This document shows, piece by piece, positions 1 through 8,752 of a stretch of DNA of 64,000 nucleotides. Position 1 is the first letter of the stretch, and the number at the start of each line of letters is the position of its first letter. The notes below the pieces were generated by a model, which saw nothing but the letters and a program-made list of their open reading frames with translations, did not search any database and was not told where the DNA came from. Both the position numbers and the translations under genes were made by a program. The stretch is from Algoriphagus marincola DSM 16067 (GTDB taxonomy: Bacteria; Bacteroidota; Bacteroidia; Cytophagales; Cyclobacteriaceae): contig NZ_AUBU01000006.1 in assembly GCF_000429405.1 (NCBI RefSeq), positions 368,016-432,015 of the forward strand, read 5' to 3'.

Positions 1-1
1 T

Positions 2-919
2 CCCGATTTTGCTTTTTCATTTTGTATTTCATCAGCCTTAAGCTATGGAGGTACGGTGATAATTCGCTGGCTCGATCGGAAGATCCCTTGGGTGGTTTAT
101 CCTTTTGGAAGGCTATTCGCCACGGTTGGCATCTACATGGCTTATTCCTTCCTGGTCTCCTTCGTATTTGTTTTTGTCTTTGCTTGGCTGACTGGGCAAT
201 TAGCGATACAGAATATCCCTTGGGGTGAGATTTTCCGCTTGACTGCTTTCCCCATGCAGGTGGCTCTGATCATCATGGCAATATTTACCACTTGGTCTTG
301 GCTGGGTGAGTGGCGCAAATCAGCCGTGGAAGCTGAGAGATTGAAAGCGGAGCGTTTTGCCAGTCAATATCAAAGTCTCAAGGATCAACTTAACCCTCAT
401 TTTCTCTTCAATTCCTTGAATGTCCTCACCAATCTAGTCTATGAAGATGCCGATCGGTCTGCTGCTTTTATCCAAAAACTCTCCAAAATCTACCGCTATG
501 TGCTAGAAGTGCAGCAAGAGGAGCTAGTCTCCTTGGAAAAGGAGTTGGACTTTGCTAAAAACTTTCTGGATTTACAGAAAATCCGCTTTGAAGAAAACCT
601 TCAATTTAGAATGGAGGAGGAAAAGGGACAGCAGTTTTATTTACCACCTTTATCTCTTCAGTTGCTTCTCGAAAACGCCATAAAACATAACGTGGCTTCC
701 AAGGAAAACCCCTTGTTTATCGATATTCGCCAAAAGGGGAATGAACTATGGGTAAGTAATACGCTACAACTCAAAAATCAGGTTGAGGAAAGTTCCACAG
801 GAATAGGTTTAGAAAACATTTTGAAGCGTTATAAGCTTCTCAATGCAAAGGCTCCTACCATCAAAAAAGGTGAAAGCGAATTTTTAGTAATCCTACCTTT
901 GATAAAGATTGAGCAATGA
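2..919 (+). CDS. LytS-type sensor histidine kinase, 5' end outside the window
   Basis: Membrane sensor kinase that should phosphorylate the LytTR regulator encoded next. The frame is open back to the left edge, and the residues before the GTG at 56 (ending ALSYGGTV) fit this family, so the true start probably lies upstream. Two hydrophobic segments follow (around FLVSFVFVFVFAWL and MQVALIIMAIFTTW). A short linker then leads to the His_kinase motif LNPHFLFNSLNVL, whose His is the expected phospho-acceptor. The ATP-binding end keeps the N-box (LLLENAIKHN) and a GIGLENI glycine box. The stop overlaps the next start by 4 bases, so the pair is coupled. The signal sensed cannot be told from the sequence. 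Confidence 0.9.
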   Translation, partial: PDFAFSFCISSALSYGGTVIIRWLDRKIPWVVYPFGRLFATVGIYMAYSFLVSFVFVFVFAWLTGQLAIQNIPWGEIFRLTAFPMQVALIIMAIFTTWSWLGEWRKSAVEAERLKAERFASQYQSLKDQLNPHFLFNSLNVLTNLVYEDADRSAAFIQKLSKIYRYVLEVQQEELVSLEKELDFAKNFLDLQKIRFEENLQFRMEEEKGQQFYLPPLSLQLLLENAIKHNVASKENPLFIDIRQKGNELWVSNTLQLKNQVEESSTGIGLENILKRYKLLNAKAPTIKKGESEFLVILPLIKIEQ

Positions 920-1668
920 GAATACTGATCATTGAAGATGAAAACCCTGCGGCGAAGAGGCTTCTTTCTTTGCTGAAAATCCATTTTCCTTCAGCAGAAT
1001 TTGAAGGAAATTTGGATAGTGTTCGTTCGGCGCTGAGTTGGCTTTCTGAACATTCAGAGCCGGATTTAATTTTTTGTGATATTCAATTGGCAGACGGACT
1101 GAGTTTTGAGATTTTTCAGAAAAACCCAGTCTCTTCACCTGTAATATTCACCACGGCCTTTGACCAGTATGCGATTAAAGCATTTCAAGTAAATGCCGTA
1201 GACTACCTGCTCAAGCCTATCGATCCGGAAGAATTGGCTCGGGCGGTCGATAAGTATCGGAAAAACCAGCTTCCTAGTCAGCTAGACGGACGACTTCTCG
1301 AGCAATTGCTCAAACCCCAATCAATACGCTTCAAATCCCGATTTTTGGTGAGTTTTGGAGACAAAATACAAAGTGTGTCGTTAGATGAGGTAGCATTCTT
1401 TTTCAGTGAAGAGCGAGTGACTTTTTTGAAGACCTGGGCTGGCAAAAAGTATGTCATTGATCAGACTTTGGAGCATACGGAGAGTCAACTTGATCCAACT
1501 CGTTTTTTCAGGCTGAATCGCAAATACCTCGCTTCTTTGGAAGCGATCGAAGCGGTATTCACCTACTCCAACAGTCGCCTTAAGATTAAATTACAGGCTT
1601 GTGAAGATTCTGATATTCTTGTCAGTAGGGAAAAAGTGAGTGAATTTAAGGCTTGGCTTGATCAATGA
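916..1668 (+). CDS. LytTR-family response regulator
   Basis: DNA-binding response regulator and partner of the overlapping LytS-type kinase. The N-terminal receiver domain has the acidic pocket (IIEDE), the phospho-acceptor Asp in FCDIQLADG, the conserved Thr in IFTTAF and Lys in YLLKPID. The C-terminal LytTR domain (from about residue 140) carries FFRLNRKYLASLEAI, typical of this fold. At 250 residues it has the usual length for the family. The pair heads a plus-strand run with a membrane protein and a DUF4221-like lipoprotein, which may or may not be its targets. Confidence 0.93.
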   Translation: MRILIIEDENPAAKRLLSLLKIHFPSAEFEGNLDSVRSALSWLSEHSEPDLIFCDIQLADGLSFEIFQKNPVSSPVIFTTAFDQYAIKAFQVNAVDYLLKPIDPEELARAVDKYRKNQLPSQLDGRLLEQLLKPQSIRFKSRFLVSFGDKIQSVSLDEVAFFFSEERVTFLKTWAGKKYVIDQTLEHTESQLDPTRFFRLNRKYLASLEAIEAVFTYSNSRLKIKLQACEDSDILVSREKVSEFKAWLDQ

Positions 1669-1704
1669 TTGGGATATATAGAGTCTAGGACTTAACTTTT
1701 AGCT

Positions 1705-2922
1705 ATGAATTCCAATCCGGATAGTAGCAGAAAGAATGAGGAGCTCTCCTGGCTCGAGCAGTTGCAGCGAAATAGCTGGGAGCCGGAGGTCATTATTTCA
1801 GGTATCATCTTGGCCTTTTTGTTTGCCTTTCCATCTCGGGTCTATGAATTCGCCGCCTTTTTGATTCAGGAAGCCGGGGTAAACAGTATGTTGAGTTGGC
1901 TCATTTTAATTTACTTGACGGCCATTATCAGTGTGTTTAAGATTTTTTTTGTGGTTCACTTGGCTCTTCGGTTTATGTGGGCAGGATTGCTGGGACTGAG
2001 TTATGCGTTCCCGAAAGGAGTAATTCAGGAGCGGCTTTTCAAGACTGGTCAAGGCTATGATTACCAGCAGCCTGACTCCATGGTGCTTCGGTTGGAGCGG
2101 ATCTGTAGTAGCACTTTTGCTTTTCCTGTGTCCCTATCCATCATTTTTTTAATTATCACATTATACCTAGGGATATTGGTGGCAGTGTATCTGTGGTTGG
2201 ATTTTACCTTTATTCAGATCTATCTCTTTTTCATGATTACACTACTTGTTTTTGCTCTACTGATGATGACAAAAAAGAAGACCAAATTCAAGTCTTGGTA
2301 TTCTACTTCGATCGTTTCTTCCATTTCTGCGATCTATCAGAGTAATATTGGAAAGTGGTACTCCATCGGCTATATCTTGTTGATTTTTATACTTGCTGCT
2401 CCTATCATCGTGACTGATGTGAGAGACTTCACCTTGTTTTTTAACGAGCGAAATATGCTTGATCATGAAGTAGAGTGGCCTGCCAAGAATCTGTATTTTG
2501 AATCAGATCACAATGCGGGGAAGCGTTTCCCAAGAGCTTTTCTAGCCAATGAGGCAGTTGAAGGTCAACATTTACGATTGGGAATAGCACGATATGAAGG
2601 GGATCAAAAGATGATGGAAATCATCAATAGAGACTTTTCTTCTAGCCTTGATTCCTTGGGTTGGCACGAACTAAATCAGACAGCGGATCTTCACCGAATC
2701 TATGTGAATGATTCGCTTATTTCGGTCAATGGCTGGGCCAAGTACCGCCTTGCAGGAGCAGGACAGCGGGTTTATCAGTCCCTGCTTGATGTCAGTTTTT
2801 TAGCTCCCGGTCGATATCAAATCCGAGTAGAAAAGTTGATGCTGAGAGATCCCTTATTCGGAAGTGATACGGACTTGAGAGTGTTGGAAAATTGGTCAGT
2901 TTTTGAGTTTATCAAACTTTAA
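1705..2922 (+). CDS. Polytopic membrane protein of unknown function
   Basis: I do not recognise a named family. The protein has about six hydrophobic segments in its first 245 residues (for example VIISGIILAFLFAF, MLSWLILIYLTAI, LSIIFLIITLYLGILVAVYL and YILLIFILAAPIIV). A soluble C-terminal part of about 160 residues follows and should face the periplasm. Its N-terminus is charged (SSRKNEELSWLEQL). The gene starts 36 bases after the LytTR regulator and ends 23 bases before a lipoprotein gene, so all four may be co-transcribed. A role in signalling or envelope function is only guilt by association. Confidence 0.8.
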   Translation: MNSNPDSSRKNEELSWLEQLQRNSWEPEVIISGIILAFLFAFPSRVYEFAAFLIQEAGVNSMLSWLILIYLTAIISVFKIFFVVHLALRFMWAGLLGLSYAFPKGVIQERLFKTGQGYDYQQPDSMVLRLERICSSTFAFPVSLSIIFLIITLYLGILVAVYLWLDFTFIQIYLFFMITLLVFALLMMTKKKTKFKSWYSTSIVSSISAIYQSNIGKWYSIGYILLIFILAAPIIVTDVRDFTLFFNERNMLDHEVEWPAKNLYFESDHNAGKRFPRAFLANEAVEGQHLRLGIARYEGDQKMMEIINRDFSSSLDSLGWHELNQTADLHRIYVNDSLISVNGWAKYRLAGAGQRVYQSLLDVSFLAPGRYQIRVEKLMLRDPLFGSDTDLRVLENWSVFEFIKL

Positions 2923-2945
2923 TCTTTGAATTTATCAAACTAACT

Positions 2946-4049
2946 ATGATAAGAAAAATTATTGCTGGGGTACTCTGTGCCGCAATTACTTTTTCATGCT
3001 CAACCATGGAAAAGAAAAGTCAAAACTTCAATTTTGAAGATTTGGTGACGGATACCTTGGTATTGGAAAAGGATGAAGGCGTAGCCAATATTTCTCAGTC
3101 ACTGACTTATATGGAGACAGACTCCGGAGCTTATTTATTCGATTTTCAAAATAGGCAATTGCTTGCATGGAGCTTTCCAGAAGGCAAGAAAGTGTTGGAG
3201 CAGTTTTATATGCGGGAAGGTCCAGATGGAGTAGGGGATAGTCCCTTCAAACACCTTATTACCAAAGAAGGAATCTTTGTTATAGATGCGGAGACCAAGT
3301 TGATTCAGGCAAATTTCGAGGGAGAAGTAGTTTCCCGATGGCAATTGCCAGGTGTTCCATCCGAACGGCTGTATGTGAATTATACTACCGTTCCCAATAA
3401 TCCAATTTCCAAAACCGGAAATCAATTGCTTATCGCAGATGTCCCTTTCGTTTTGAAGGAGGAAATTATGGATTATCAAAACTGGATCTTGCGATATAAT
3501 CTCGATGATCAGACCAGCAGTCACATTTCTTTTTCTTTTCCAGAAAAACTCAAGGAGTACTATGATGATCCCAATCTTGGACCTTACAGTCATTACTATA
3601 ATTCTACAAGTGGGGATTTATTAGTCTCCTTTTCTGTCATGGATAGTTTGCTTGTGATATCTAAAAACAGAAGCCAATGGGTGGATGCATCAACCGATGA
3701 GCGGCTTGAAATTTTAAAAGGAAGAACAGAGCAGCAAGGTGAGTATACGGTGTTTTTGCCGGACCATAACTCAGGTAGGTATGTTTGGGTAACTTTTGAT
3801 CCAGTGCAAAAAGTGTATCTGAGGCAGGTAATTACGGGCCTCTGGCCAGAGGCTGTGCGTGAAATAAAGGGCCCTTACAAGGTGAAATTGGTGGTGCTGG
3901 ATGAAGATTTCGAAAAACTAGGTGAAGTCGATATGCCTGAAAATCGAAATGGCTTTTCTACGCCTGTTGGATTCTATTATTCCATTGGAAATTTAGGAGT
4001 AGAAGAAAAAGTGGGTTTTGTAAGACTGGATTTTTCAAAAATGAAATGA
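2946..4049 (+). CDS. DUF4221-like lipoprotein
   Basis: Exported lipoprotein: the signal peptide MIRKIIAGVLCAAITFSC ends in a lipobox with Cys18. The mature part resembles the Bacteroidota DUF4221 / six-bladed propeller-like proteins, with repeats of the type YLFDFQNRQLLAWSFPEGKK and a REGPDGVGD loop. A second protein of the same kind lies at 34380-35561. Function is unknown; family assignment is by general pattern, not by search. Transcription ends at the hairpin at 4051-4083 shared with rng. Confidence 0.75.
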   Translation: MIRKIIAGVLCAAITFSCSTMEKKSQNFNFEDLVTDTLVLEKDEGVANISQSLTYMETDSGAYLFDFQNRQLLAWSFPEGKKVLEQFYMREGPDGVGDSPFKHLITKEGIFVIDAETKLIQANFEGEVVSRWQLPGVPSERLYVNYTTVPNNPISKTGNQLLIADVPFVLKEEIMDYQNWILRYNLDDQTSSHISFSFPEKLKEYYDDPNLGPYSHYYNSTSGDLLVSFSVMDSLLVISKNRSQWVDASTDERLEILKGRTEQQGEYTVFLPDHNSGRYVWVTFDPVQKVYLRQVITGLWPEAVREIKGPYKVKLVVLDEDFEKLGEVDMPENRNGFSTPVGFYYSIGNLGVEEKVGFVRLDFSKMK

Positions 4050-4050
4050 T

Positions 4051-4083
4051 AAAAAAAGCGAGACCTATTCAGTCTCGCTTTTT
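4051..4083. terminator. Bidirectional intrinsic terminator
   Basis: Stem GCGAGAC (4058-4064) / GTCTCGC (4072-4078), with an A-run before it and a T-run after it. It can end both the plus-strand lipoprotein and minus-strand rng; it overlaps the last codons and stop of rng (4065-4067). Confidence 0.85.
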
Positions 4084-5636
4084 ACTTTTAGTTCTATTTC
4101 CTCTCCAGATTCATCTTCGAATCTGTATTCCGTCACCGGTAGGGAAGAGTCTTTGATCAGTTTTATCCATTTGTAATATTTGAAAAACCACTTGACCCTT
4201 CGGCTCATGATGCCTTGGGTAAAGTAGGCATGCAGATATGGATGCAGTCCGATTTGGACTTTAGCTATATTCTGCATAGTCAGCAGGTGCTCCAGGTCTT
4301 TCTCCAGTTTGTCCGCCACCAAAATGGAAGCTTGAATCTTGCCGGTGCCATTGCAGGCAGGGCAAACTTCTTTAGTGACAATATTGACCTCTGGACGAAC
4401 ACGCTGACGGGTGATTTGCATCAATCCGAATTTTGTCAGCGGTAGCACGGTGTGTTTGGACCGGTCTGCCTTTAGCTCGTTTTTCATCGCATCGTAGATG
4501 GCCTTTTTGTTTTCGGCCCGCTTCATATCGATAAAATCGACTACGATGATACCTCCCATATCCCGGAGGCGGAGCTGTCTTGCGATCTCTTTGGCTGCAA
4601 CCATATTGGTCTTCAAAGCGGTAGATTCTTGGTCGCTTTCCTGATTGGATTTATTGCCACTATTGACGTCAATGACATGGAGCGCTTCTGTGTGCTCAAT
4701 GATCACATAGCCTCCTTGTGGTAAGCTGACCGTCTGTCCAAACAGACTTTTGATCTGTTTTTCGATCCCAAAACTTTCAAATAATTTAGCTTTACCGTTG
4801 TAAAGCTTGACAATTTTTTCTTTTTCAGGAGCTATTGTCCTGATGTAGGATTTAATCTGATCGTAGGTAGATTCTTCTTCTACGGTGATTGCATCGAAGG
4901 ATTCATTGAGCAGGTCTCTCACTAGTGAGGAGGCCATACTCATCTCTCCAATAATTTTGTCGCGACTCTTGGCTTTTAGCAGCTTTTTCATCCCTTCTTC
5001 CCAATTGTTGAGAAGGTTTCGAAGGTCTTTGTCCAGTTCGGTGACTGATTGACCTTCGGCCACAGTACGGATGATTACTCCGAAGTTGGCAGGTTTGATA
5101 GAAGTGATAAGCCTCAAAAGCCTTTTTCTCTCGTCACTGCTCCGAATTTTTTTGGATACATTGACTGTATCTGAGAATGGAACGAGAACGAGGTAGCGAC
5201 CAGGAAGAGAGAGCTCACAAGATAGTCGGGGGCCTTTCGTTGAAATAGGTTCTTTGACAACCTGTACGAGCACTTGGTTATTTTTAGACAGGATGTTAGA
5301 AATCTTTCCAATCTTGTCTATTTCCGGCTCGTTTTCAAAGCCCTTCAGGTTGTAATTCGAATAATTGTTGTTGCGCACCATTTTAGTGAACTTCTGCAAG
5401 CTTCGAATATTGGGACCCATGTCTTGGTAGTGAAGGAAGGCATCTTTTTCGTAGCCGACATCAATGAAAGCTGCATTCAGCCCATTGACTATTTTCCTTA
5501 CCGTGCCAAGGTAGATGTCTCCTACTTTAAACTGATTGTCTACACCTTCTGAGTGCAGTTCAACCAAGCTTTTGTCCTGAAGGAGGGCAATCCGACTTCC
5601 GTTTTGAGCAGAATCAATTAACAATTCCGTACTCAA
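4065..5636 (-). CDS. rng: Ribonuclease G/E
   Basis: Endoribonuclease of the RNase E/G family, which cleaves single-stranded AU-rich RNA in rRNA maturation and mRNA decay. The sequence has the N-terminal S1-like RNA-binding region (VGDIYLGTVRKIVNGLNAAFIDVG), the catalytic core with the acidic residues in HVIDVNSG and IIVVDFIDM, and the zinc-link CPACNGTGK. At 523 residues it is an RNase G-length protein without the long RNase E scaffold tail. Bacteroidota commonly carry one such gene close to HU and mutY, as here. Confidence 0.95.
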   Translation of the reverse strand: MSTELLIDSAQNGSRIALLQDKSLVELHSEGVDNQFKVGDIYLGTVRKIVNGLNAAFIDVGYEKDAFLHYQDMGPNIRSLQKFTKMVRNNNYSNYNLKGFENEPEIDKIGKISNILSKNNQVLVQVVKEPISTKGPRLSCELSLPGRYLVLVPFSDTVNVSKKIRSSDERKRLLRLITSIKPANFGVIIRTVAEGQSVTELDKDLRNLLNNWEEGMKKLLKAKSRDKIIGEMSMASSLVRDLLNESFDAITVEEESTYDQIKSYIRTIAPEKEKIVKLYNGKAKLFESFGIEKQIKSLFGQTVSLPQGGYVIIEHTEALHVIDVNSGNKSNQESDQESTALKTNMVAAKEIARQLRLRDMGGIIVVDFIDMKRAENKKAIYDAMKNELKADRSKHTVLPLTKFGLMQITRQRVRPEVNIVTKEVCPACNGTGKIQASILVADKLEKDLEHLLTMQNIAKVQIGLHPYLHAYFTQGIMSRRVKWFFKYYKWIKLIKDSSLPVTEYRFEDESGEEIELKVKSETE

Positions 5637-5688
5637 AATCTAGTCTTATACTATGTAAATGAACGTGTGTTTTTGTCTAAAAACGGGT

Positions 5689-5717
5689 ATAAGAAGAAGT
5701 GTATTACTTCTTCTTAT
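5689..5717 (-). terminator. Strong hairpin after the 29-residue gene
   Basis: Perfect 12-base arms ATAAGAAGAAGT (5689-5700) and ACTTCTTCTTAT (5706-5717) around a 5-base loop. Read on the minus strand it covers the last codons and stop of the small ribosomal-type gene and is followed by CCCGTTTTT. It may terminate transcription or reduce read-through into rng. Confidence 0.6.
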
Positions 5718-5793
5718 GTCTGTTTTTTCTTAGTCTTTTCTTACGCTTGTGCGTAGAGATCTTATGTCTTTTTCTTTTTTTTCCGCAAGGCAT
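5704..5793 (-). CDS. 29-residue basic ribosomal-type protein (AURKAIP1/Cox24-like)
   Basis: A very short gene: ATG at 5793-5791, stop TAA at 5706-5704. The product begins MPCGKKRKRHKISTHKRKK and ends RLRKNRHKKK; nearly two thirds of its residues are Lys, Arg or His. This is the pattern of the AURKAIP1/COX24-domain family common in Bacteroidota, related to mitochondrial small-subunit protein mS38. It should therefore be a ribosome-associated peptide of the small subunit. It sits 32 bases downstream of the TPR gene and upstream of rng, which would group it with RNA-related genes. Recognition is from memory of the family. Confidence 0.85.
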   Translation of the reverse strand: MPCGKKRKRHKISTHKRKKRLRKNRHKKK

Positions 5794-5825
5794 AGTCTTG
5801 TTGTTTTAAAGTGATACAATTTTAT

Positions 5826-6638
5826 TTAGAGCCTATCCAGGTAGCTTTGCACACTTTCCAGAATCATCGCATCCTGTGTCATGTCCTTCACTGCTTCGAA
5901 TTGAGCCCTTGCTTTATTTCTTTGATTGGCTTCGAAATAGCTTACACCTAAGTAAAACTGCCCCTGAAGATTGTCAGGGTGATAGTTAATGAGCTCCTCA
6001 AATCGCTCCACGGCCCGCTTATACTGTCCGGACTGCATGGATAGGATGCCCATATTGAAAAGCGCATCTTCATTTTGAGGGTCTTCTTCCAGAATCTCCC
6101 GAAGCATCATAATGCCTTGCATGGGATTGGAAGATGACACATAGGTCATGGCTATTTTTGATTTCAAATCACTGCGTGCCGGATCGTTTTCCAGCACAGT
6201 GCCGAGATACTCTCGGACGAGTTGGGCGGTAGCTTCGACTTTATCAGGATTCAAGGCAAAGGTAAAAGCCTCAAAATAGGCATTACCGGTTTTTTCGTCC
6301 CAAGAAATCTCATCAGATCGCTCTGCCGCCAAAGATAGAAAATACCCCGCACTGTCGTACAAGGATTTTTCTTTGTAAAGTTCAGCCATTTGCTCCAGTT
6401 CTTCCAGGGAAATTTCTTCACTGCTTACTTTGGATCGCAACACAGCAAGACTTCTTTCGGCTTCCTCACTTAACTCTGCCTCATGCATAGCGGCAGGGTC
6501 GGAAGCAGTTTCAGCAGAAGACTGTGCTGTAGCTGTTTCAGCTTGCCCCTCATTGTCCACGACGAATTTTGGGAGGGAATAAAGCCCTGCAATTGCCAAA
6601 AGGCCGACGACAATGAGGATAAGCTGTGTTTTTTTCAT
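5826..6638 (-). CDS. Membrane-anchored tetratricopeptide-repeat protein
   Basis: A 270-residue protein with one N-terminal membrane anchor (LILIVVGLLAIAGLYSLP), an Ala/Glu-rich linker and TPR helices in the C-terminal half (for example DALFNMGILSMQSGQYKRAV followed by LQGQFYLGVSYFEANQRNKA). TPRs normally mediate protein contacts, so this is probably a periplasm-facing scaffold. It starts 19 bases after the HU gene ends and probably shares its transcript. No enzymatic motif was seen. Confidence 0.85.
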   Translation of the reverse strand: MKKTQLILIVVGLLAIAGLYSLPKFVVDNEGQAETATAQSSAETASDPAAMHEAELSEEAERSLAVLRSKVSSEEISLEELEQMAELYKEKSLYDSAGYFLSLAAERSDEISWDEKTGNAYFEAFTFALNPDKVEATAQLVREYLGTVLENDPARSDLKSKIAMTYVSSSNPMQGIMMLREILEEDPQNEDALFNMGILSMQSGQYKRAVERFEELINYHPDNLQGQFYLGVSYFEANQRNKARAQFEAVKDMTQDAMILESVQSYLDRL

Positions 6639-6657
6639 TTCAAATTTCTCCTAAGAC

Positions 6658-6966
6658 CTATTCTTGTGGAGCTAATTCTTTAATTTTGTCACTGCTTTTG
6701 ATCTTTTCGATAAACACCTTTGAAGGCTTGAAAGCCGGGATGTAATGCTCATCGATGACAATGGCAGTATTTTTAGAAATATTTCTAGCGATTTTTTTCG
6801 CTCTTTTCTTGTTGATAAAGCTACCAAAGCCTCTTACATAAATGTTTTCGCCTTCAGCCATGGATTCTTTGACCACGCTGAAAAACGCTTCAACTGTCTG
6901 GGTAACATCATCCTTTTGGATCCCGGTCATGTCCGAGATTTTGGTGATTACTTCTGCTTTTGTCAC
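6658..6966 (-). CDS. HU/IHF-family DNA-binding protein
   Basis: Nucleoid-associated protein that bends and compacts DNA. The 102-residue sequence shows the family core: the N-terminal helices (MTKAEVITKISDMTGI), the beta-arm entry VRGFGSFINKKRAKKIARN and the arm end IPAFKPSKVF. It carries a C-terminal extension of about 12 residues beyond standard HU (IKSSDKIKELAPQE), which is common in Bacteroidota. It is the first gene of the minus-strand HU-TPR-small ribosomal protein-rng series and is divergent from mutY. Confidence 0.93.
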   Translation of the reverse strand: MTKAEVITKISDMTGIQKDDVTQTVEAFFSVVKESMAEGENIYVRGFGSFINKKRAKKIARNISKNTAIVIDEHYIPAFKPSKVFIEKIKSSDKIKELAPQE

Positions 6967-7111
6967 GGTGATTTAGATTTAGAAATTATTAAATAAGCTT
7001 AACAACCTATTAACCAAGTGTTTTTGGGACTGCAAATGTACGAGAACCTGCTCAATTAAAAAACAAATCCATAAAAATTAACCAGTTTTGTGCTGGACCT
7101 ATTCTTAGCAA

Positions 7112-8182
7112 ATGAATTTTAAATCAACTGATAATCAAGTCTTTTCAAAAGAAATTCTCAAGTGGTATCGCGCAAATCCAAGAGAATTACCTTGGAGAGG
7201 CACCACTGATCCCTATAAAATTTGGCTTTCGGAAATCATTTTGCAGCAAACCAGAGTGGCGCAAGGCCTACCTTATTATTACAAGTTTGTGGAACAGTAT
7301 CCTACGGTCAAAGATCTGGCAGAGGCGCCTGAGGAAGAAGTGCTGAGACTATGGCAAGGGTTGGGATATTACAGTCGGGCCAGAAACCTACATTTTTGTG
7401 CCAAGCAAATCTGGTTTGAAAGGGCAGGAGAGTTTCCCAATTCGTATTCGGAGCTTTTAAAACTTAAAGGGGTGGGGACCTACACGGCAGCGGCGATAGC
7501 GAGTTTTGCTTTTTCTGAAGCCAAAGCGGTAGTAGATGGAAATGTATTCCGGGTGCTTGCCCGAGTTTTCGGGATCGAAACAGACATTGCCAGCGGAAAA
7601 GGGAAGCGGGAATTTCAGGAATTGGCCGATCAGTTGATCCCTCAGGACAATCCCGCTGAATACAATCAGGCGATGATGGATTTTGGGGCAAGGCTTTGCG
7701 TGCCCAATAAACCCGACTGTGCGAATTGCCCGATTCAAGGCTCTTGCTTTGCCTTCAATAATCAACTCGTCAATGATCTTCCAGTCAAAATCAATAAAAC
7801 TAAAGTTCGGGACAGGCATCTTCATTATTTTGTCATTCGCTGTGGAGAAAGTTGGGTCTGGAAAAAACGTAGCTCCGGAGATATCTGGGAAGGCCTGTTT
7901 GATTTTCCGCTGATCGAAAAGGAGAAGGATTCGCTAGAAGAAGGCTTAGCCATTCCGCTGAAAGCTGGTGAACCAAAGAAGTTTCCCAAAAAATACCGAC
8001 ATATTCTGTCACATCAGCGCCTGCATGCAGAATTTTCCGAGATTGAAATTCCAGATGAAAACCGTTCGAGTCTTGAGAATTGGGCTGAGCAAGAAGGATA
8101 TCTATTAGTAGAGGAGGAAAAAATCGAATACCTCGCTAAGCCCAAGTTGATTGTTAATTTTTTGACCGATCAGGGCTTTTGA
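7112..8182 (+). CDS. mutY: A/G-specific adenine glycosylase
   Basis: Base-excision repair enzyme that removes adenine mispaired with 8-oxoguanine. Visible features: catalytic Glu in WLSEIILQQTRV, helix-hairpin-helix LKGVGTYTAAAIASFAF, catalytic Asp in VVDGNVFRVLARVFG, and a [4Fe-4S] cluster in CVPNKPDCANCPIQGSC. The C-terminal part (from about residue 230) is the NUDIX-like domain that reads 8-oxoG. Length 356 is normal. The gene is followed 38 bases later by ssb, a common Bacteroidota arrangement. Confidence 0.97.
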   Translation: MNFKSTDNQVFSKEILKWYRANPRELPWRGTTDPYKIWLSEIILQQTRVAQGLPYYYKFVEQYPTVKDLAEAPEEEVLRLWQGLGYYSRARNLHFCAKQIWFERAGEFPNSYSELLKLKGVGTYTAAAIASFAFSEAKAVVDGNVFRVLARVFGIETDIASGKGKREFQELADQLIPQDNPAEYNQAMMDFGARLCVPNKPDCANCPIQGSCFAFNNQLVNDLPVKINKTKVRDRHLHYFVIRCGESWVWKKRSSGDIWEGLFDFPLIEKEKDSLEEGLAIPLKAGEPKKFPKKYRHILSHQRLHAEFSEIEIPDENRSSLENWAEQEGYLLVEEEKIEYLAKPKLIVNFLTDQGF

Positions 8183-8220
8183 TTAACTTCAATTTTCAAT
8201 CAAAAACAAGCAAATAAATC

Positions 8221-8691
8221 ATGGCAGGAGTTAATAAAGTTATTCTTTTGGGAAATCTCGGTGCGGACCCAGAAGTCAAGTATTTAGAAGGAGATAATGT
8301 GGTAGCCAATCTTCGACTCGCAACCACAGAGTCTTACAAAGACCGAAACGGAAACCGGGTGGAACAGACCGAATGGCATGATTTGGAGCTTTGGGGCGGA
8401 CAAGCGAAAATTGCCGAGCAATACCTTAAAAAAGGAATGCAGCTCTATGTAGAAGGAAAAATAAAGTCTGATACCTGGCAAGACCAAGAGGGGAATAACC
8501 GGAAGCGGACCAAGATTCGTGTGCTAAGCTTTACCATGCTCGGTTCCAAGTCAGATAATCCGGGCGGAGGAGCCCCTGGAGGCTATTCTGAAAATAAACC
8601 TGCTTCAAATCCAATGGCAAATCAAACAAAAGCCGAGGCAGCACCAGATATCTCAGCCCCGTCCGACGATGATGATGATCTTCCGTTTTAA
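8221..8691 (+). CDS. ssb: Single-stranded DNA-binding protein
   Basis: Binds single-stranded DNA in replication and repair. The N-terminal OB fold is clear (NKVILLGNLGADPEVKYLEG and TEWHDLELWGGQAKIAEQYL), followed by a Gly/Pro/Asn-rich flexible linker. It ends in the acidic tip DDDDDLPF that docks partner proteins. The 156-residue length is typical. It sits between mutY and gldE and is closed by a hairpin right after the stop. Confidence 0.97.
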   Translation: MAGVNKVILLGNLGADPEVKYLEGDNVVANLRLATTESYKDRNGNRVEQTEWHDLELWGGQAKIAEQYLKKGMQLYVEGKIKSDTWQDQEGNNRKRTKIRVLSFTMLGSKSDNPGGGAPGGYSENKPASNPMANQTKAEAAPDISAPSDDDDDLPF

Positions 8692-8697
8692 TTCAAT

Positions 8698-8722
8698 CCC
8701 CTGAAATATTCAGGGGATTTTG
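8698..8722 (+). terminator. Intrinsic terminator after ssb
   Basis: Arms CCCCTGAA (8698-8705) and TTCAGGGG (8709-8716) with a 3-base loop, followed by ATTTTGT. The T-run is short, so some read-through into gldE is likely. A TAnnTTTG-type -7 element (TAATTTTG, 8723-8730) just after it could start a separate gldE transcript, though no -33 TTG was seen. Confidence 0.6.
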
Positions 8723-8752
8723 TAATTTTGCACTAACCATCGTGTTTTGTCC

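Noticed and set aside
56..58. GTG start for the LytS-type kinase
   Set aside because: The reading frame is open to the left edge and the upstream residues fit the family, so the true start is probably outside the window.
3135..3593. 152-codon minus-strand frame inside the first DUF4221-like gene
   Set aside because: It is antisense to a well-formed lipoprotein gene; the product has no known motif.
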